In this document: positions 14,957-24,232 of the stretch, piece after piece
How positions within the stretch are numbered: position 1 is the first letter of the stretch
Layout of the letters: each line of letters starts with the position of its first letter
Source: UBA4658 sp002405485
GTDB taxonomy: Bacteria; Planctomycetota; Phycisphaerae; Phycisphaerales; UBA1924
Length of the DNA stretch: 64,000 nt
Assembly: GCA_036823255.1 (NCBI GenBank)
Contig: DAISGC010000002.1
Coordinates: 1 to 64,000, forward strand
Direction: 5' to 3'
Notes under the pieces: model-generated
The model's input: the letters and a program-made list of their open reading frames with translations, nothing else
The model's database searches: none
Told to the model about the DNA's origin: nothing
Made by a program: the position numbers and the translations under genes

Positions 14957-15874
14957 GTGTCAACGATCTTCCCGAAGTGGACGAATGCGCTGCCGACGGT
15001 GCTGCTTGGCGGAGTGCTGAGCACGCTGGCTGTCGGCGTTGGCGGGGCGTGGTATTACGCGACCCCGAAGTACTGGCGAAGCGGGTACATGCCTGCTCAG
15101 CCGCACCTGGATGAGCTGGCGGAGGTTCGCACCGTGAAGGTTGCGGGCTCGAACGTGCCGGACATTCCGGGGCACACGTTTCCGGGGTTCAGCCATCAGA
15201 TCCACGCCGGGAAGCTGGGGATGGACTGCCGCTACTGCCACAGCCACGTGGAGGAGTCGGCGGAGGCGAACATTCCGTCGGTGAGCACGTGCATCGGCTG
15301 CCACGCCGAGGGACACGTGAACGACGAGTTGTACGCGAAGAAGAATCGCGTGCAGTTTGTTCGAGACGCGTGGGAGGCGGGTGTGCGGTACGACGTGATC
15401 GACGCCTTGAAGCGGGGCGGAAAGATCGACGAGGCGGAGGCGAAGGCGAAGGAGTTTGCCGACGCTGGGTTGGCGGTGGTCAAGGGCGGGGCGAGCGTGC
15501 CATGGCGTCGGGTGCACAAGGTGCCGGACTATGTGCGGAACTTTCCGCACCATGCGCACGTGGCGGCGGGCGTGAGCTGCTATTCATGCCACGGAAACAT
15601 CATGGAGATGCCGGTGGTGTATCAGGCCGAGTCGCTCAGCATGGCCTGGTGCCTGGAGTGCCACGCGAATCCAGAGCCGCACCTGGTGCCTCCGAGCAAG
15701 GTGACGGATCTGTACTGGGTTCGTGATCAGCTCAAGGCCAACGGGAACGCGGCGGTGACGAACACGACGGATCCGCTGGGTGCTCTGACGCCTGGCGGCA
15801 AGGGGCTTCTGGAGGAGCTGTCGAAGAAGCCCATGCACCTGCTGCCGCAGAACTGCGGAGCGTGCCACTACTGA
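14957..15874 (+). CDS. actA: ACIII subunit ActA, pentaheme cytochrome c
   Basis: A 305-residue cytochrome of the alternative complex III, which oxidises quinol and reduces a periplasmic cytochrome or the oxidase. Five CxxCH sites are present: CRYCH, CIGCH, CYSCH, CLECH and, at the C-terminus, CGACH. The N-terminus 'IFPKWTNALPTVLLGGVLST' followed by a single membrane helix and 'YYATPKYWRSGYMPAQP' matches the ActA pattern. GTG at 14957 is chosen because AAAGGA lies 8 nt upstream and homologues begin near 'IFPKWTN'; a longer frame to 14789 adds unrelated residues. It is the first gene of a run of twelve respiratory genes. Maturation of its hemes would require the system II proteins encoded at 50-55 kb. 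Confidence 0.93.
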   Translation: MSTIFPKWTNALPTVLLGGVLSTLAVGVGGAWYYATPKYWRSGYMPAQPHLDELAEVRTVKVAGSNVPDIPGHTFPGFSHQIHAGKLGMDCRYCHSHVEESAEANIPSVSTCIGCHAEGHVNDELYAKKNRVQFVRDAWEAGVRYDVIDALKRGGKIDEAEAKAKEFADAGLAVVKGGASVPWRRVHKVPDYVRNFPHHAHVAAGVSCYSCHGNIMEMPVVYQAESLSMAWCLECHANPEPHLVPPSKVTDLYWVRDQLKANGNAAVTNTTDPLGALTPGGKGLLEELSKKPMHLLPQNCGACHY

Positions 15875-15966
15875 TGGGGTCGGGAGCCCGCGACGTCCGG
15901 GGTGCGGACGAGCGGGAGCGGCGAGGTTTGAACAGGTCAGTCGTCCAAAGAACGGGAAGCGCCCGG

Positions 15967-18900
15967 ATGAGTCTGGATCAATGCCATTCGACGGTCGGCG
16001 AACAGCCGGTGATCAAGCCGCGGTCGTTCACTTCCACGCAGGTGGGCGTGAACGGAAAGGCGTACGTGCGCGGCTTGGAGGATGTCGCCGACACGCGGGA
16101 CTTCCGCGAGCTGCTGGAGCGCGAGTTTCCGAGCGGTGCATCGCATCTGCTGGAGAGCTCTCGGCGGACGTTCCTGAAGCTCATGGGCGCGTCGGTGGCG
16201 CTGGCGGGGGCGGCGACGCTTCCCGGGTGCCGGCGGCCGGACCACAAGATCTATTCGTATTCCAAGGACGTGCCCGAGGACGTGGTGCCGGGCAAGCCGA
16301 CGTACTTCGCGACGACGCTGGCGCTGCCGGGCGGTCGGGTCGAGGGGATCCTGTGCGAGACGCACGAGGGTCGACCGACGAAGGTCGAGGGCAACCCGCT
16401 GCACGAGCACAACCAGGGCCGGGCCAGCGCGTTTGCTCAGGCGTCGATCCTCTCGCTGTATGACCCCGACCGGCTGAAGGATCCGAAGTTCAGAGGGATG
16501 CCATCGGAAGCCGAACGCGACAAGCCGCGTTCGTGGGACGACTTTGCGGCGTGGTGCGGGGTGCACTTCACGGCTCGACAGGGAGACGCGAGCGGGTCGG
16601 TGGCGTTCGTGGTCGACGCGCGGCGCTCGCCGACGCGGGATCGCCTGCTGTCAGACGTGATTCGCAAGAAGTTCCCCAAGGCGTTGTGGGTGGCCTATGA
16701 CCCCACGGCGGGGAGCGAGTCGGCGGAGGGCGCACGCCTGGCCTTCGGCAAGCCGATGCGGGACGTGCTGGACGTCTCGAAGGCGGACGTGATCGTGTCG
16801 TTCGATCGCGATTTCCTGCTGGATGACGCGGGCTTTGTCTCCAACACGCGGGGGTTTGCGAGCAAGCGGGCGCCCAAGAGCGCGGCGGACCCGATGAACC
16901 GCCTGTACGTCGTCGAGAGCACGTTCTCGACGACGGGCGCGAAGGCGGACCACCGGATCAAGGCCGCCCCAACCGTGGTCGGCGCGTACGTGGCTGCGCT
17001 GGCGGCGAAGCTGGGCGAGGCCGCCGGCCTGAGCGCCGAGGTGGTCATGGGGGCGCAGCGTCTGGTGAGCTCCAGCGGAGTGCAGATTGACGACGCGTTT
17101 GTGAGCGCGATGGCGGAGGATCTTCTCCGAGACGAGGCCAAGCGGTCCCGCAAGGGCGCGACGCTCGTGCTGGTGGGGCCGTCGCAGCCGGCGGCGATCC
17201 ACGCGCTCGGGCACGCGATCAACGCCGCGCTTGGGAACATCGGGAGCACGGTGCGTCTGCGGCCGATGAGCGCCGAGGAGGCCGGCGGCGGCCTTGCCGG
17301 TCTCAAGCGCGTGGCCGATGCGCTCAACGCGGGGACCATCGACACTCTGGTGTGCGTGAACGTGAACCCGGCGTATGACGCGCCGGGCGATCTGGGCTTT
17401 GCTGGCGCGATGCTGAAGGCGGCGCACCGGATCTCCGCCGCGCTTGACCACACCGAGACGGTCGAGCAGAGCACATGGCAGTTGCCGCTGGCGCACTCGC
17501 TGGAGTCGTGGGGCGATCTGGAGTCGATCGAGGGTGCGATCTCGCCGGTGCAGCCGATGATCGCTCCGCTGTACGGCGCCAAGAGCGACCTGGAAGTGCT
17601 GGCCCACATCGCGGGGCTGAGCGGAGCCGGGGCCGATGGGTACGAGCTTGTGCGGGCGACGTGGAAGGCCCGGTCCGGGTTTGCCAAGGGCGACTTTGAG
17701 CGTTCATGGCGGCGTGCGCTGAACGACGGCGTGTTCACCGCGCCGGAGAAGGGCGCGCAGCCGACGATCCAGCCCGAGGGTGTCGCGGGGGCTCTGCGGA
17801 CGCTCAAGATCACGCAGCCGAGCGCCGAGGCGCTGGATGTGGTGTTTGTCGCCGGGGCGGTGGGCGATGGGTCGTTCTGCAACAACGCGTGGCTGCAGGA
17901 GCTGCCGGACCCGATGACGAAGATCGTCTGGGACAACGTGGCCCTGGTGAGCCCGGCGACGGCCAAAGAGTTCGGGATCGAGCAGGACAAGGACACCGCG
18001 GAGGTTCGCCACGCGCGTCTGATCGACGTGAGCGTGGGCGGGCAAACTGTGCGGGCGGCGGCGTGGGCCGCGATCGGCATCCCGGACAACACGATCGTGA
18101 TGACCTACGGGTACGGCCGGTCGCACGTGGGCCGCGTGGGTGCGGGATGCGGGCACAACGTGTACCCGATCAGCGGTCTGAATGCCGGGAACCGTCGTGC
18201 GGCGAGCGGCGCGAAGATCGCCCGCGTTGGCAGCGGCGAGACCCGGTATCCGATCTCGTGCACGCAGTCGCACGGATCGATGGAGGGGCGAGCGATCGTC
18301 CGCGAGACCGATCTCCCGGCATGGCGGAAGTACGGGGACGATCCGTTTGCGGGCATGACCGAGGAGGCCCGGAAGCGTGCCCAGACCGACAGCTACAGGC
18401 AGCAGCGCGACCTGAACTACGCGGAGCGGCTTGGCGAGCTCGCGCACACGCCGGCCAACGCCAACGCGTACATCAATCCGCAGCGCGGGACCAAGACCGA
18501 GGCGATCGCGGGGAGCACCGCCGAGCACGGGAGCGCGGCGTATCGCACCGACGGCAAAGAGCGTCCGGTGGACTTCGCCCGCGAGCAGCAATGGGGCATG
18601 ACGATCGACATGTCCAGCTGCACGGGGTGCTCGGCGTGCGTGATCGCGTGCCAGAGCGAGAACAACATTCCCGTGGTGGGCAAGATCGAGGTGAACAAGC
18701 ACCGAGAGATGCACTGGATCCGCATCGACCGGTACTACGCGGGCGACAATCTCTCCGGCGGGATCACCGACGCGAGCGTGTCGTTCCAGCCGGTGGTCTG
18801 CGTGCACTGCGAGAACGCCCCCTGCGAGACGGTCTGCCCGGTGAACGCGACGGTGCACGGGCCCGAGGGGATCAACTACATGGTGTACAACCGCTGCATT

Positions 18901-19653
18901 GGCACGCGGTACTGCGCCAACAACTGCCCGTACAAGGTGCGACGCTTCAACTTCTTCGACTACGGCGTGAAGAAGTTCAACGGGGACTACATCGGCCAGG
19001 AGGCGATGGACGCGGTCGGGCTGGACCCGAAGAACAAGAACCTGATCCCGCCCCGGCTTCGCGAACGCGTCGACGAGGTGACCAAGCTCGGGATGAACCC
19101 GAACGTGACGATCCGGTCCCGCGGCGTGATGGAGAAGTGCAGCTACTGCATCCAGCGCATCAACGAGGCGCGGATCGAGGTCAAGCTCAAGAAGCTCGAC
19201 CGGATTCCAGACGGGTTCTTCCAGACCGCCTGTCAGCAGACCTGCCCCGCGGATGCGATCAGCTTCGGCGACATCACGGACACGAAGACAACCTATCCGC
19301 TCGCCGGGGGCGGCACGCGGACGGGGAGCCAGGTGCTGTCGCTGCGTGAGAGCCAGCGGTCGTACATGCTGCTTGGGTATCTCAACACCCGCCCGCGGAC
19401 GACGCACCTGATCGTGATGCGGAACCCGAATCCCGCGCTGGCGAGCGCCGAGCGGAAGGCATCGTGGGAGCATCCGTTCGATCATGGACACGGCGGGGAC
19501 CACTCGCCCGGCGAGGGCCACGGCGCCAAGCCCGGCTCGCATGCGGGGACGGACGCCGGCCACGAGACAAACTTCATCGACCGCACCAAGAGCACGACCG
19601 ACGCGGGCTACCGGCTGTCGCTGGGCGTGTTGCCAACGGCCCTGGGAGTGTGA
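15967..19653 (+). CDS. actB: ACIII subunit ActB, iron-sulfur protein fused to a molybdopterin-oxidoreductase-like domain
   Basis: A 1228-residue protein, longer than many ActB proteins. The N-terminus carries a twin-arginine-like motif ('SSRRTFLKLMGASVALAGA') and then a molybdopterin-oxidoreductase-like region which in ActB does not bind molybdenum. The C-terminal ~300 residues are a ferredoxin-like domain with four Cys groups: 'CTGCSACVIACQSENN', 'CVHCENAPCETVCPVNA', 'CIGTRYCANNCPYKVRRF' and 'CSYC'/'CQQTCP'. These hold three [4Fe-4S] clusters and a [3Fe-4S] cluster in characterised complexes. A His-rich tail near residues 1175-1210 is unusual. ATG at 15967 is preferred over upstream in-frame codons because family members begin shortly before the RR segment. 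ActC starts 7 bp after its stop. Confidence 0.94.
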   Translation: MSLDQCHSTVGEQPVIKPRSFTSTQVGVNGKAYVRGLEDVADTRDFRELLEREFPSGASHLLESSRRTFLKLMGASVALAGAATLPGCRRPDHKIYSYSKDVPEDVVPGKPTYFATTLALPGGRVEGILCETHEGRPTKVEGNPLHEHNQGRASAFAQASILSLYDPDRLKDPKFRGMPSEAERDKPRSWDDFAAWCGVHFTARQGDASGSVAFVVDARRSPTRDRLLSDVIRKKFPKALWVAYDPTAGSESAEGARLAFGKPMRDVLDVSKADVIVSFDRDFLLDDAGFVSNTRGFASKRAPKSAADPMNRLYVVESTFSTTGAKADHRIKAAPTVVGAYVAALAAKLGEAAGLSAEVVMGAQRLVSSSGVQIDDAFVSAMAEDLLRDEAKRSRKGATLVLVGPSQPAAIHALGHAINAALGNIGSTVRLRPMSAEEAGGGLAGLKRVADALNAGTIDTLVCVNVNPAYDAPGDLGFAGAMLKAAHRISAALDHTETVEQSTWQLPLAHSLESWGDLESIEGAISPVQPMIAPLYGAKSDLEVLAHIAGLSGAGADGYELVRATWKARSGFAKGDFERSWRRALNDGVFTAPEKGAQPTIQPEGVAGALRTLKITQPSAEALDVVFVAGAVGDGSFCNNAWLQELPDPMTKIVWDNVALVSPATAKEFGIEQDKDTAEVRHARLIDVSVGGQTVRAAAWAAIGIPDNTIVMTYGYGRSHVGRVGAGCGHNVYPISGLNAGNRRAASGAKIARVGSGETRYPISCTQSHGSMEGRAIVRETDLPAWRKYGDDPFAGMTEEARKRAQTDSYRQQRDLNYAERLGELAHTPANANAYINPQRGTKTEAIAGSTAEHGSAAYRTDGKERPVDFAREQQWGMTIDMSSCTGCSACVIACQSENNIPVVGKIEVNKHREMHWIRIDRYYAGDNLSGGITDASVSFQPVVCVHCENAPCETVCPVNATVHGPEGINYMVYNRCIGTRYCANNCPYKVRRFNFFDYGVKKFNGDYIGQEAMDAVGLDPKNKNLIPPRLRERVDEVTKLGMNPNVTIRSRGVMEKCSYCIQRINEARIEVKLKKLDRIPDGFFQTACQQTCPADAISFGDITDTKTTYPLAGGGTRTGSQVLSLRESQRSYMLLGYLNTRPRTTHLIVMRNPNPALASAERKASWEHPFDHGHGGDHSPGEGHGAKPGSHAGTDAGHETNFIDRTKSTTDAGYRLSLGVLPTALGV

Positions 19654-19659
19654 CGAGCA

Positions 19660-21213
19660 ATGAGCGCGATTCACCCGGACGAAATCAACGCGGGGCGGCT
19701 GAGCGGGGCGATCCCGCTGGATCGCCCGCAGCCCATCGACGAGCGGACCGGCGACGGCACGCTCATCGACGACCCGGCGGTGCGAGCGCCCCTGGTGCTC
19801 AACAACCGGTCGTTCCACGACATCACCAACACGGTCTGCGGGTACGTTGAGCAGAAGCCGGGCGGGTGGTGGTACATCCTGCTGTTCCTGGCCGCGAACA
19901 TCGCGGGCCTTGGCACGCTCATGATCGTCTACCTGCTGGTGACGGGCGTGGGCGTGTGGGGCCTGAACAACCGCGTCGACTGGGCGTGGGACATCACCAA
20001 CTTCGTGTTCTGGATCGGCATTGGCCACGCCGGGACGCTGATCTCGGCGATTCTGTGCCTGTTGAAGCAGAAGTGGCGGACGTCGATCAACCGGGCGGCG
20101 GAGGCGATGACGATCTTCGCCGTGATCTGCGCCGGAACCTTCCCCGGCATCCACGTCGGCCGCATGTGGTTCATCTGGATGGTGTTCCCGATCCCGAATT
20201 CCAACGCGATCTGGCCGAACTTCAAGAGCCCCCTGCTATGGGACGTGTTCGCGGTCAGCACGTATTTCACGGTCTCGGCGCTGTTCTGGTTCATGGGCAT
20301 GATCCCCGACCTTGCGACGCTTCGCGATCGGGCGGTGCTTCGGCTGCAGCAGAACCGGAGCGGGCCGACGGTCCTGCCGTTCATGAAGCTGCAGGTGGAT
20401 CAGCTCCGGGCGTGGATCTACGGCTTCCTGGCGCTTGGGTGGCGGTTCAGCAGCCGGCACTGGCTGCACTATGAGAAGGCGTATCTGCTGCTGGCGGGCG
20501 TCTCGACGCCGCTGGTGCTCAGCGTGCACTCGATCGTGTCGTTCGACTTCGCGACGAGCGTTCTGCCCGGGTGGCACACGACGATCTTCCCGCCCTACTT
20601 CGTCGCGGGTGCGATCTTCGGCGGATTCGCGATGGTGCTTCTGCTCATGATCCCGGCGCGAGAGCTGTATCCGAACATGAAGGATCTGATCACGCTCCGG
20701 CACCTGGAGAACATGTCGAAGATCCTGCTCGTGACGGGCAGCATGGTCGGCTTTGCGTACGGGATGGAGTTCTTCATCGCGTGGTACAGCGCAAACCAGT
20801 ATGAGGCGGACGTGTTCCTGTGGAACCGCGTGACGCCCGACTGGCTGCACCCGCGCGGCGCGCCGTACTGGTGGGCGTACTGGGCGATGATCTTCTGCAA
20901 CGTGGTCACGCCGCAGCTCTTCTGGTTCCGGAAGTTCCGGACCAGCCCGCTGTGGATCTTCGTGGTGAGCGCGTTCGTGACGGTGGGGATGTGGTTCGAG
21001 CGGTTCGTCATCATCGTGACGAGTCTGCACCGGGCCTTCCTGCCGTCGCAGTGGGGCATGTTCTTCCCGACGATCGTGGACATCCTGACGTTCGTCGGGA
21101 CGTGCGGGATCTTCATGTTCCTGTTCCTGCTGTTCCTGAAGTTCCTGCCGGCGTTCGCGATGAGCGAGATCAAGAACGTCACCCCGCAGGCGAGTCCGCA
21201 CGATCATCACTGA
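19660..21213 (+). CDS. actC: ACIII subunit ActC, NrfD/PsrC-like quinol-binding membrane protein
   Basis: A 517-residue integral membrane protein with about ten helices, of the NrfD/PsrC family. It passes electrons between membrane quinol and the ActB iron-sulfur chain and may take part in proton translocation. Visible markers are 'PGGWWYILLFLAANIAGLG', 'FWIGIGHAGTLISAILCL', 'FPGIHVGRMWFIWMVFPIPN', 'HSIVSFDFATSVLPGWH' and 'FAYGMEFFIAWYSANQYE'. The cytoplasmic N-terminal ~50 residues are hydrophilic. It follows actB by 6 bp and precedes actD by 50 bp in a single operon. Confidence 0.95.
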   Translation: MSAIHPDEINAGRLSGAIPLDRPQPIDERTGDGTLIDDPAVRAPLVLNNRSFHDITNTVCGYVEQKPGGWWYILLFLAANIAGLGTLMIVYLLVTGVGVWGLNNRVDWAWDITNFVFWIGIGHAGTLISAILCLLKQKWRTSINRAAEAMTIFAVICAGTFPGIHVGRMWFIWMVFPIPNSNAIWPNFKSPLLWDVFAVSTYFTVSALFWFMGMIPDLATLRDRAVLRLQQNRSGPTVLPFMKLQVDQLRAWIYGFLALGWRFSSRHWLHYEKAYLLLAGVSTPLVLSVHSIVSFDFATSVLPGWHTTIFPPYFVAGAIFGGFAMVLLLMIPARELYPNMKDLITLRHLENMSKILLVTGSMVGFAYGMEFFIAWYSANQYEADVFLWNRVTPDWLHPRGAPYWWAYWAMIFCNVVTPQLFWFRKFRTSPLWIFVVSAFVTVGMWFERFVIIVTSLHRAFLPSQWGMFFPTIVDILTFVGTCGIFMFLFLLFLKFLPAFAMSEIKNVTPQASPHDHH

Positions 21214-21263
21214 GTCCGACGTCGCCGAGCGTTCGGCCATCCGCAAGAGGAAAGATCGAAACC

Positions 21264-21833
21264 ATGGCTCGCAAGCAGAGCAAGATCTTCAAGACCCCCA
21301 CGGGCGAGACGGTGTACGGCATGATGGCCGAGTTCGCCACGCCCGCGGACGTGTACCACGCGGCGGAGAAGTTCCGCGACGCGGGCTTCAAGCACTGGGA
21401 CGTGTACGCGCCGTTCCCGATCCACGGGATCGACGAGGCCATGGGGCTCAAGACCAGCCGCGTGCCGCTGCTCACGGGCATCATCGGCCTGTGCGGGGCG
21501 GGCGTCGGGTTCCTGTTCCAGTACTGGGTCTCGGTGTTCGGGTACGCGACCGTGGTGCAGGGCAAGCCGCTGGGCGCGTGGCAGGCGTTCGTGCCGGTGA
21601 CGTTCGAGATCGGGGTGCTGTTCACCGCCTTCACGGCCCTCATCAGCATGCTGGCCTTCAACGCCCTGCCGATGTGGTACCACCCGCTGTTCAAGAAGTC
21701 CCGCTTCCTCCGGGTGAGCGACGACCGTTTCGTGATCTGCGTGGAATCTCGGGATCCCAACTTCGATCCCGCCAAGACCAGGCAGATGTTCGAGAGCACC
21801 AAGGGGTACAACATCGATCTGGTCGAGGACTGA
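21264..21833 (+). CDS. actD: ACIII subunit ActD (DUF3341 family)
   Basis: A 189-residue membrane protein matching the ActD/DUF3341 pattern. A soluble ferredoxin-like start ('GMMAEFATPADVYHAAEKFR', 'HWDVYAPFPIHGIDEAMGL') is followed by two helices (about 74-96 and 110-135) and a soluble C-terminal ferredoxin-like repeat 'DRFVICVESRDPNFD'. In solved complexes ActD packs against ActC and is structural. ATG at 21264 is chosen with AGAGGAAAG about 10 nt upstream; the frame is open further back only within actC. Confidence 0.93.
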   Translation: MARKQSKIFKTPTGETVYGMMAEFATPADVYHAAEKFRDAGFKHWDVYAPFPIHGIDEAMGLKTSRVPLLTGIIGLCGAGVGFLFQYWVSVFGYATVVQGKPLGAWQAFVPVTFEIGVLFTAFTALISMLAFNALPMWYHPLFKKSRFLRVSDDRFVICVESRDPNFDPAKTRQMFESTKGYNIDLVED

Positions 21834-21944
21834 TTTCTGTTGCCCTTCTCCCCCCCCCACTCTTCTCACGGCATGCACACGACTTTGCACGCATTCCAGA
21901 CTGCCCAGCCGACCTTGGCAAGCGCATCGATCCGGTCTCTTCCG

Positions 21945-22835
21945 ATGAGCACGCACCCGATGAACACCACCGAATCGAACCTCCACACCGGGCACCCCCG
22001 GGCACTGCGTCTCGCCGCGATGTCCGGCGTGGCGGCGCTCGCGCTCGTCCTTGGCGGCTGCCAGGGCGAGCGGTCGGACGCTCCGCCCAGGCAGTTCCTG
22101 CCCGACATGGACGACAGCCCGAAGTTCAAGCCGCAGACCGAGACGGCGTTCTTCACCGACGGTCGAGCCATGCGGCCGCGGGTGGAGGGCACGGTGGCGT
22201 TCGGCTCGTCGTCCCGCGTGGAGTCTGATCGGGCGCACTTTGCCAAGCTCGACGTGGGCGTGTACCAGGGTGTGGACCCCACCGGCAAGCCGCTGGCCGA
22301 CGGTGAGCCGGCATATCTGAAGTCCATGCCCGCCGGAGCGGTGCAGGCCTTCGCGGATCACTGGAACGGACGTGGTGCGAATCTGACGAGCCCGGCGGAG
22401 ACGCTGGCAAAGATGGTCGAACGCGGTCAGGAGCGGTTCAACATCTACTGCGCCGTCTGCCATGGGTATCACGGCGAGGGCGGTGATCCGACCAACGGCA
22501 CCGGGGGCGTCGTGGGGCGGCGGTGGCGATACCTCGTCCCGAGCTATCACGACCCAAAGTATCGGGACCGCACGGTGAAGACGGGTCAGGACGGCTATTT
22601 GTTCCACGTGATCCTGCAGGGCGTCCCCGCGGCGACGCCCGAGCTTCCGCCCAAGATGCCCGGCTACGCGGGCAAGGTCAGCGAGTTGGACGCGTGGGCG
22701 ATCGTGATGTACATCCGGACGCTGCAGGCGGCGTGGAAGGACTCGTCGTCGGCGTCGGTGGAATCGGTCGAGTCGGGATCGCCTCAGATCGCGATCGAGA
22801 GCGCGAGCGGCGCACGTAAGGAGTCCAAGCAGTGA
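21945..22835 (+). CDS. actE: ACIII subunit ActE, monoheme cytochrome c lipoprotein
   Basis: A 296-residue lipoprotein (lipobox 'LALVLGGCQG') with one class I heme site ('YCAVCHGYHGEGG') and the axial Met region 'LPPKMPGYAGKVSELDAWAI'. ActE is the periplasmic cytochrome of ACIII and probably hands electrons to the oxidase. The extra ~125 residues before the heme domain, with 'DMDDSPKFKPQTETAFF' and 'RPRVEGTVA', match ActE of other bacteria. ATG at 21945 is the best start; an earlier frame from 21840 is His/Ser/Thr-rich with no signal peptide. Its TGA overlaps the GTG of actF (GTGA). Confidence 0.92.
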   Translation: MSTHPMNTTESNLHTGHPRALRLAAMSGVAALALVLGGCQGERSDAPPRQFLPDMDDSPKFKPQTETAFFTDGRAMRPRVEGTVAFGSSSRVESDRAHFAKLDVGVYQGVDPTGKPLADGEPAYLKSMPAGAVQAFADHWNGRGANLTSPAETLAKMVERGQERFNIYCAVCHGYHGEGGDPTNGTGGVVGRRWRYLVPSYHDPKYRDRTVKTGQDGYLFHVILQGVPAATPELPPKMPGYAGKVSELDAWAIVMYIRTLQAAWKDSSSASVESVESGSPQIAIESASGARKESKQ

Positions 22836-24124
22836 GCAGTATCTCGACGCATACGGGCGAGCACGGACATGCCCACGGGCACGAGGCCCCGCACGTCGCC
22901 GCTCGCGCCAAGCTGGACCTCGCCGCCGTGACTCCGGGCGGCGGCATGAAGACCGCCGCGGCGGGGCTCATGTTCCTCGGCGTGGTCGGGATCATCGTGG
23001 TCGCCGTCGGCGGATTCAGCGGTGGTCTGACTGGGAAGCAGGCCTTGGCGAGCTACCACATGGGGTTCCTGTACGCACTGGGCGTCGGGCTTGGCGCCTT
23101 GGGCTTGCAGATGATCCTGCAGCAGTTCAACGCGGGTTGGAGCGCGGCGGTGCGTCGCAGCGCCGAGGCGATCTCGAGCATGATGTGGGTCGTGCTCCTG
23201 CTTTTCCTGCCCATCCTGATCCTGGAGCTGTTTGTCACCAAGGGCGTGCTCTTCAAGTGGATGGACCCGGCGTACACCGCGGGGGACGTCATCTATGACA
23301 AGAAGCGGGCCTGGCTCAATCCGGAGTTCTGGGCGATCCGTTCGGCCATCTACTTCCTGATCTGGGTCGCCCTTGGCGCGACCCTGTACCGGCTTTCTCG
23401 GAAGCAGGACGACAACGGCGATCGGTGGATCACCGCCAAGCAGCGCTGGATCAGCTCATTCGGTCTGCTCATCTACGCCCTGTCCACCGCGTTTGCGAGC
23501 TTCGACTGGCTCATGTCGCTGGACTACCACTGGTTCAGCACGATGTTCGGCGTGTATTTCTTCGCCGGGTGCGTGGTGAGCTCTCTGGCGGTCATGATCG
23601 TGGTGATGTGCTCGCTGCGAGCCGCCGGCAAATATGGCGCGGCGTTCACGGAAGAGCATCAGCACGATCTGGGCAAGCTGCTCTTTGCCTTCACCGTCTT
23701 CTGGGCGTACGTCACGTTCTGCCAGTACTTCCTGATCTGGTACAGCAACATTCCCGAGGAGACGGCGTTCTTCAACCTGCGCAAGGACGGCGGATACATG
23801 CCGATCTTCATCGCGCTGTGCTTCGGGCACTTCCTCCTCCCGTTTGTCATTCTGCTGGTTCGGGGTGTCAAGCGCAACCCGCATCTGCTGCGTCTGGTGG
23901 CGCTGTGGATGCTGGTCATGCACGCCGCCGACCTGGTGTTCATGGTCCGCCCCATCGTCAAGGACGCCAAGCCTGGGGTGAACCTCTGGCTGGATATCGC
24001 GGGCGTGCTCGGGCCGGCACTGCTGTTCATCGGGGCGGCGGTGTGGAAGATGAGCCGCGGACCGCTGATTCCCATCAAGGATCCTCGTCTGCACGAGGTT
24101 CTGGAGCACAAGAACTACGTGTAG
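22832..24124 (+). CDS. actF: ACIII subunit ActF, NrfD-related membrane protein
   Basis: A 430-residue integral membrane protein related to ActC, with about ten helices. A His-rich N-terminus ('HTGEHGHAHGHEAPH') precedes the first helix near residue 40. Markers include 'YHMGFLYALGVGLGALGLQM', 'FASFDWLMSLDYHWFSTMFG', 'FTVFWAYVTFCQYFLIWYSN' and 'IPEETAFF'. Together with ActC it forms the membrane arm of ACIII. It begins with GTG overlapping actE by four bases. A short stem (24137-24153) follows the stop. Confidence 0.94.
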   Translation: MSSISTHTGEHGHAHGHEAPHVAARAKLDLAAVTPGGGMKTAAAGLMFLGVVGIIVVAVGGFSGGLTGKQALASYHMGFLYALGVGLGALGLQMILQQFNAGWSAAVRRSAEAISSMMWVVLLLFLPILILELFVTKGVLFKWMDPAYTAGDVIYDKKRAWLNPEFWAIRSAIYFLIWVALGATLYRLSRKQDDNGDRWITAKQRWISSFGLLIYALSTAFASFDWLMSLDYHWFSTMFGVYFFAGCVVSSLAVMIVVMCSLRAAGKYGAAFTEEHQHDLGKLLFAFTVFWAYVTFCQYFLIWYSNIPEETAFFNLRKDGGYMPIFIALCFGHFLLPFVILLVRGVKRNPHLLRLVALWMLVMHAADLVFMVRPIVKDAKPGVNLWLDIAGVLGPALLFIGAAVWKMSRGPLIPIKDPRLHEVLEHKNYV

Positions 24125-24136
24125 TCGGGTTGTCCT

Positions 24137-24153
24137 CGGCGAGCGATTCGCCG
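24137..24153 (+). other. Short hairpin after actF
   Basis: CGGCGA (24137-24142), a 5-nt loop, then TCGCCG (24148-24153). There is no U-tract, so it is a possible processing or attenuation element within the operon rather than a terminator. Confidence 0.3.
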
Positions 24154-24194
24154 AAAGTGCCCGATTTGATGGTCGGTGGGTTGTGAAAGGCATC

Positions 24195-24217
24195 GAAGTT
24201 TCAGGAAGTTTCGAAAC
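24195..24217. promoter_or_regulatory. Direct repeats and palindrome before the His-rich gene
   Basis: GAAGTTTC occurs twice at a 10-bp interval (24195-24202 and 24205-24212), and the second copy overlaps the palindrome GTTTCGAAAC (24208-24217). These sit 15-38 bp before the start of the His-rich membrane protein. They could be an internal operator or promoter. Confidence 0.3.
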
Positions 24218-24232
24218 GTCGGATGGACAGTC

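Noticed and set aside
17704..20154. 816-residue minus-strand frame over actB and actC
   Set aside because: Arg/His/Pro-rich shadow of strongly conserved plus-strand genes.
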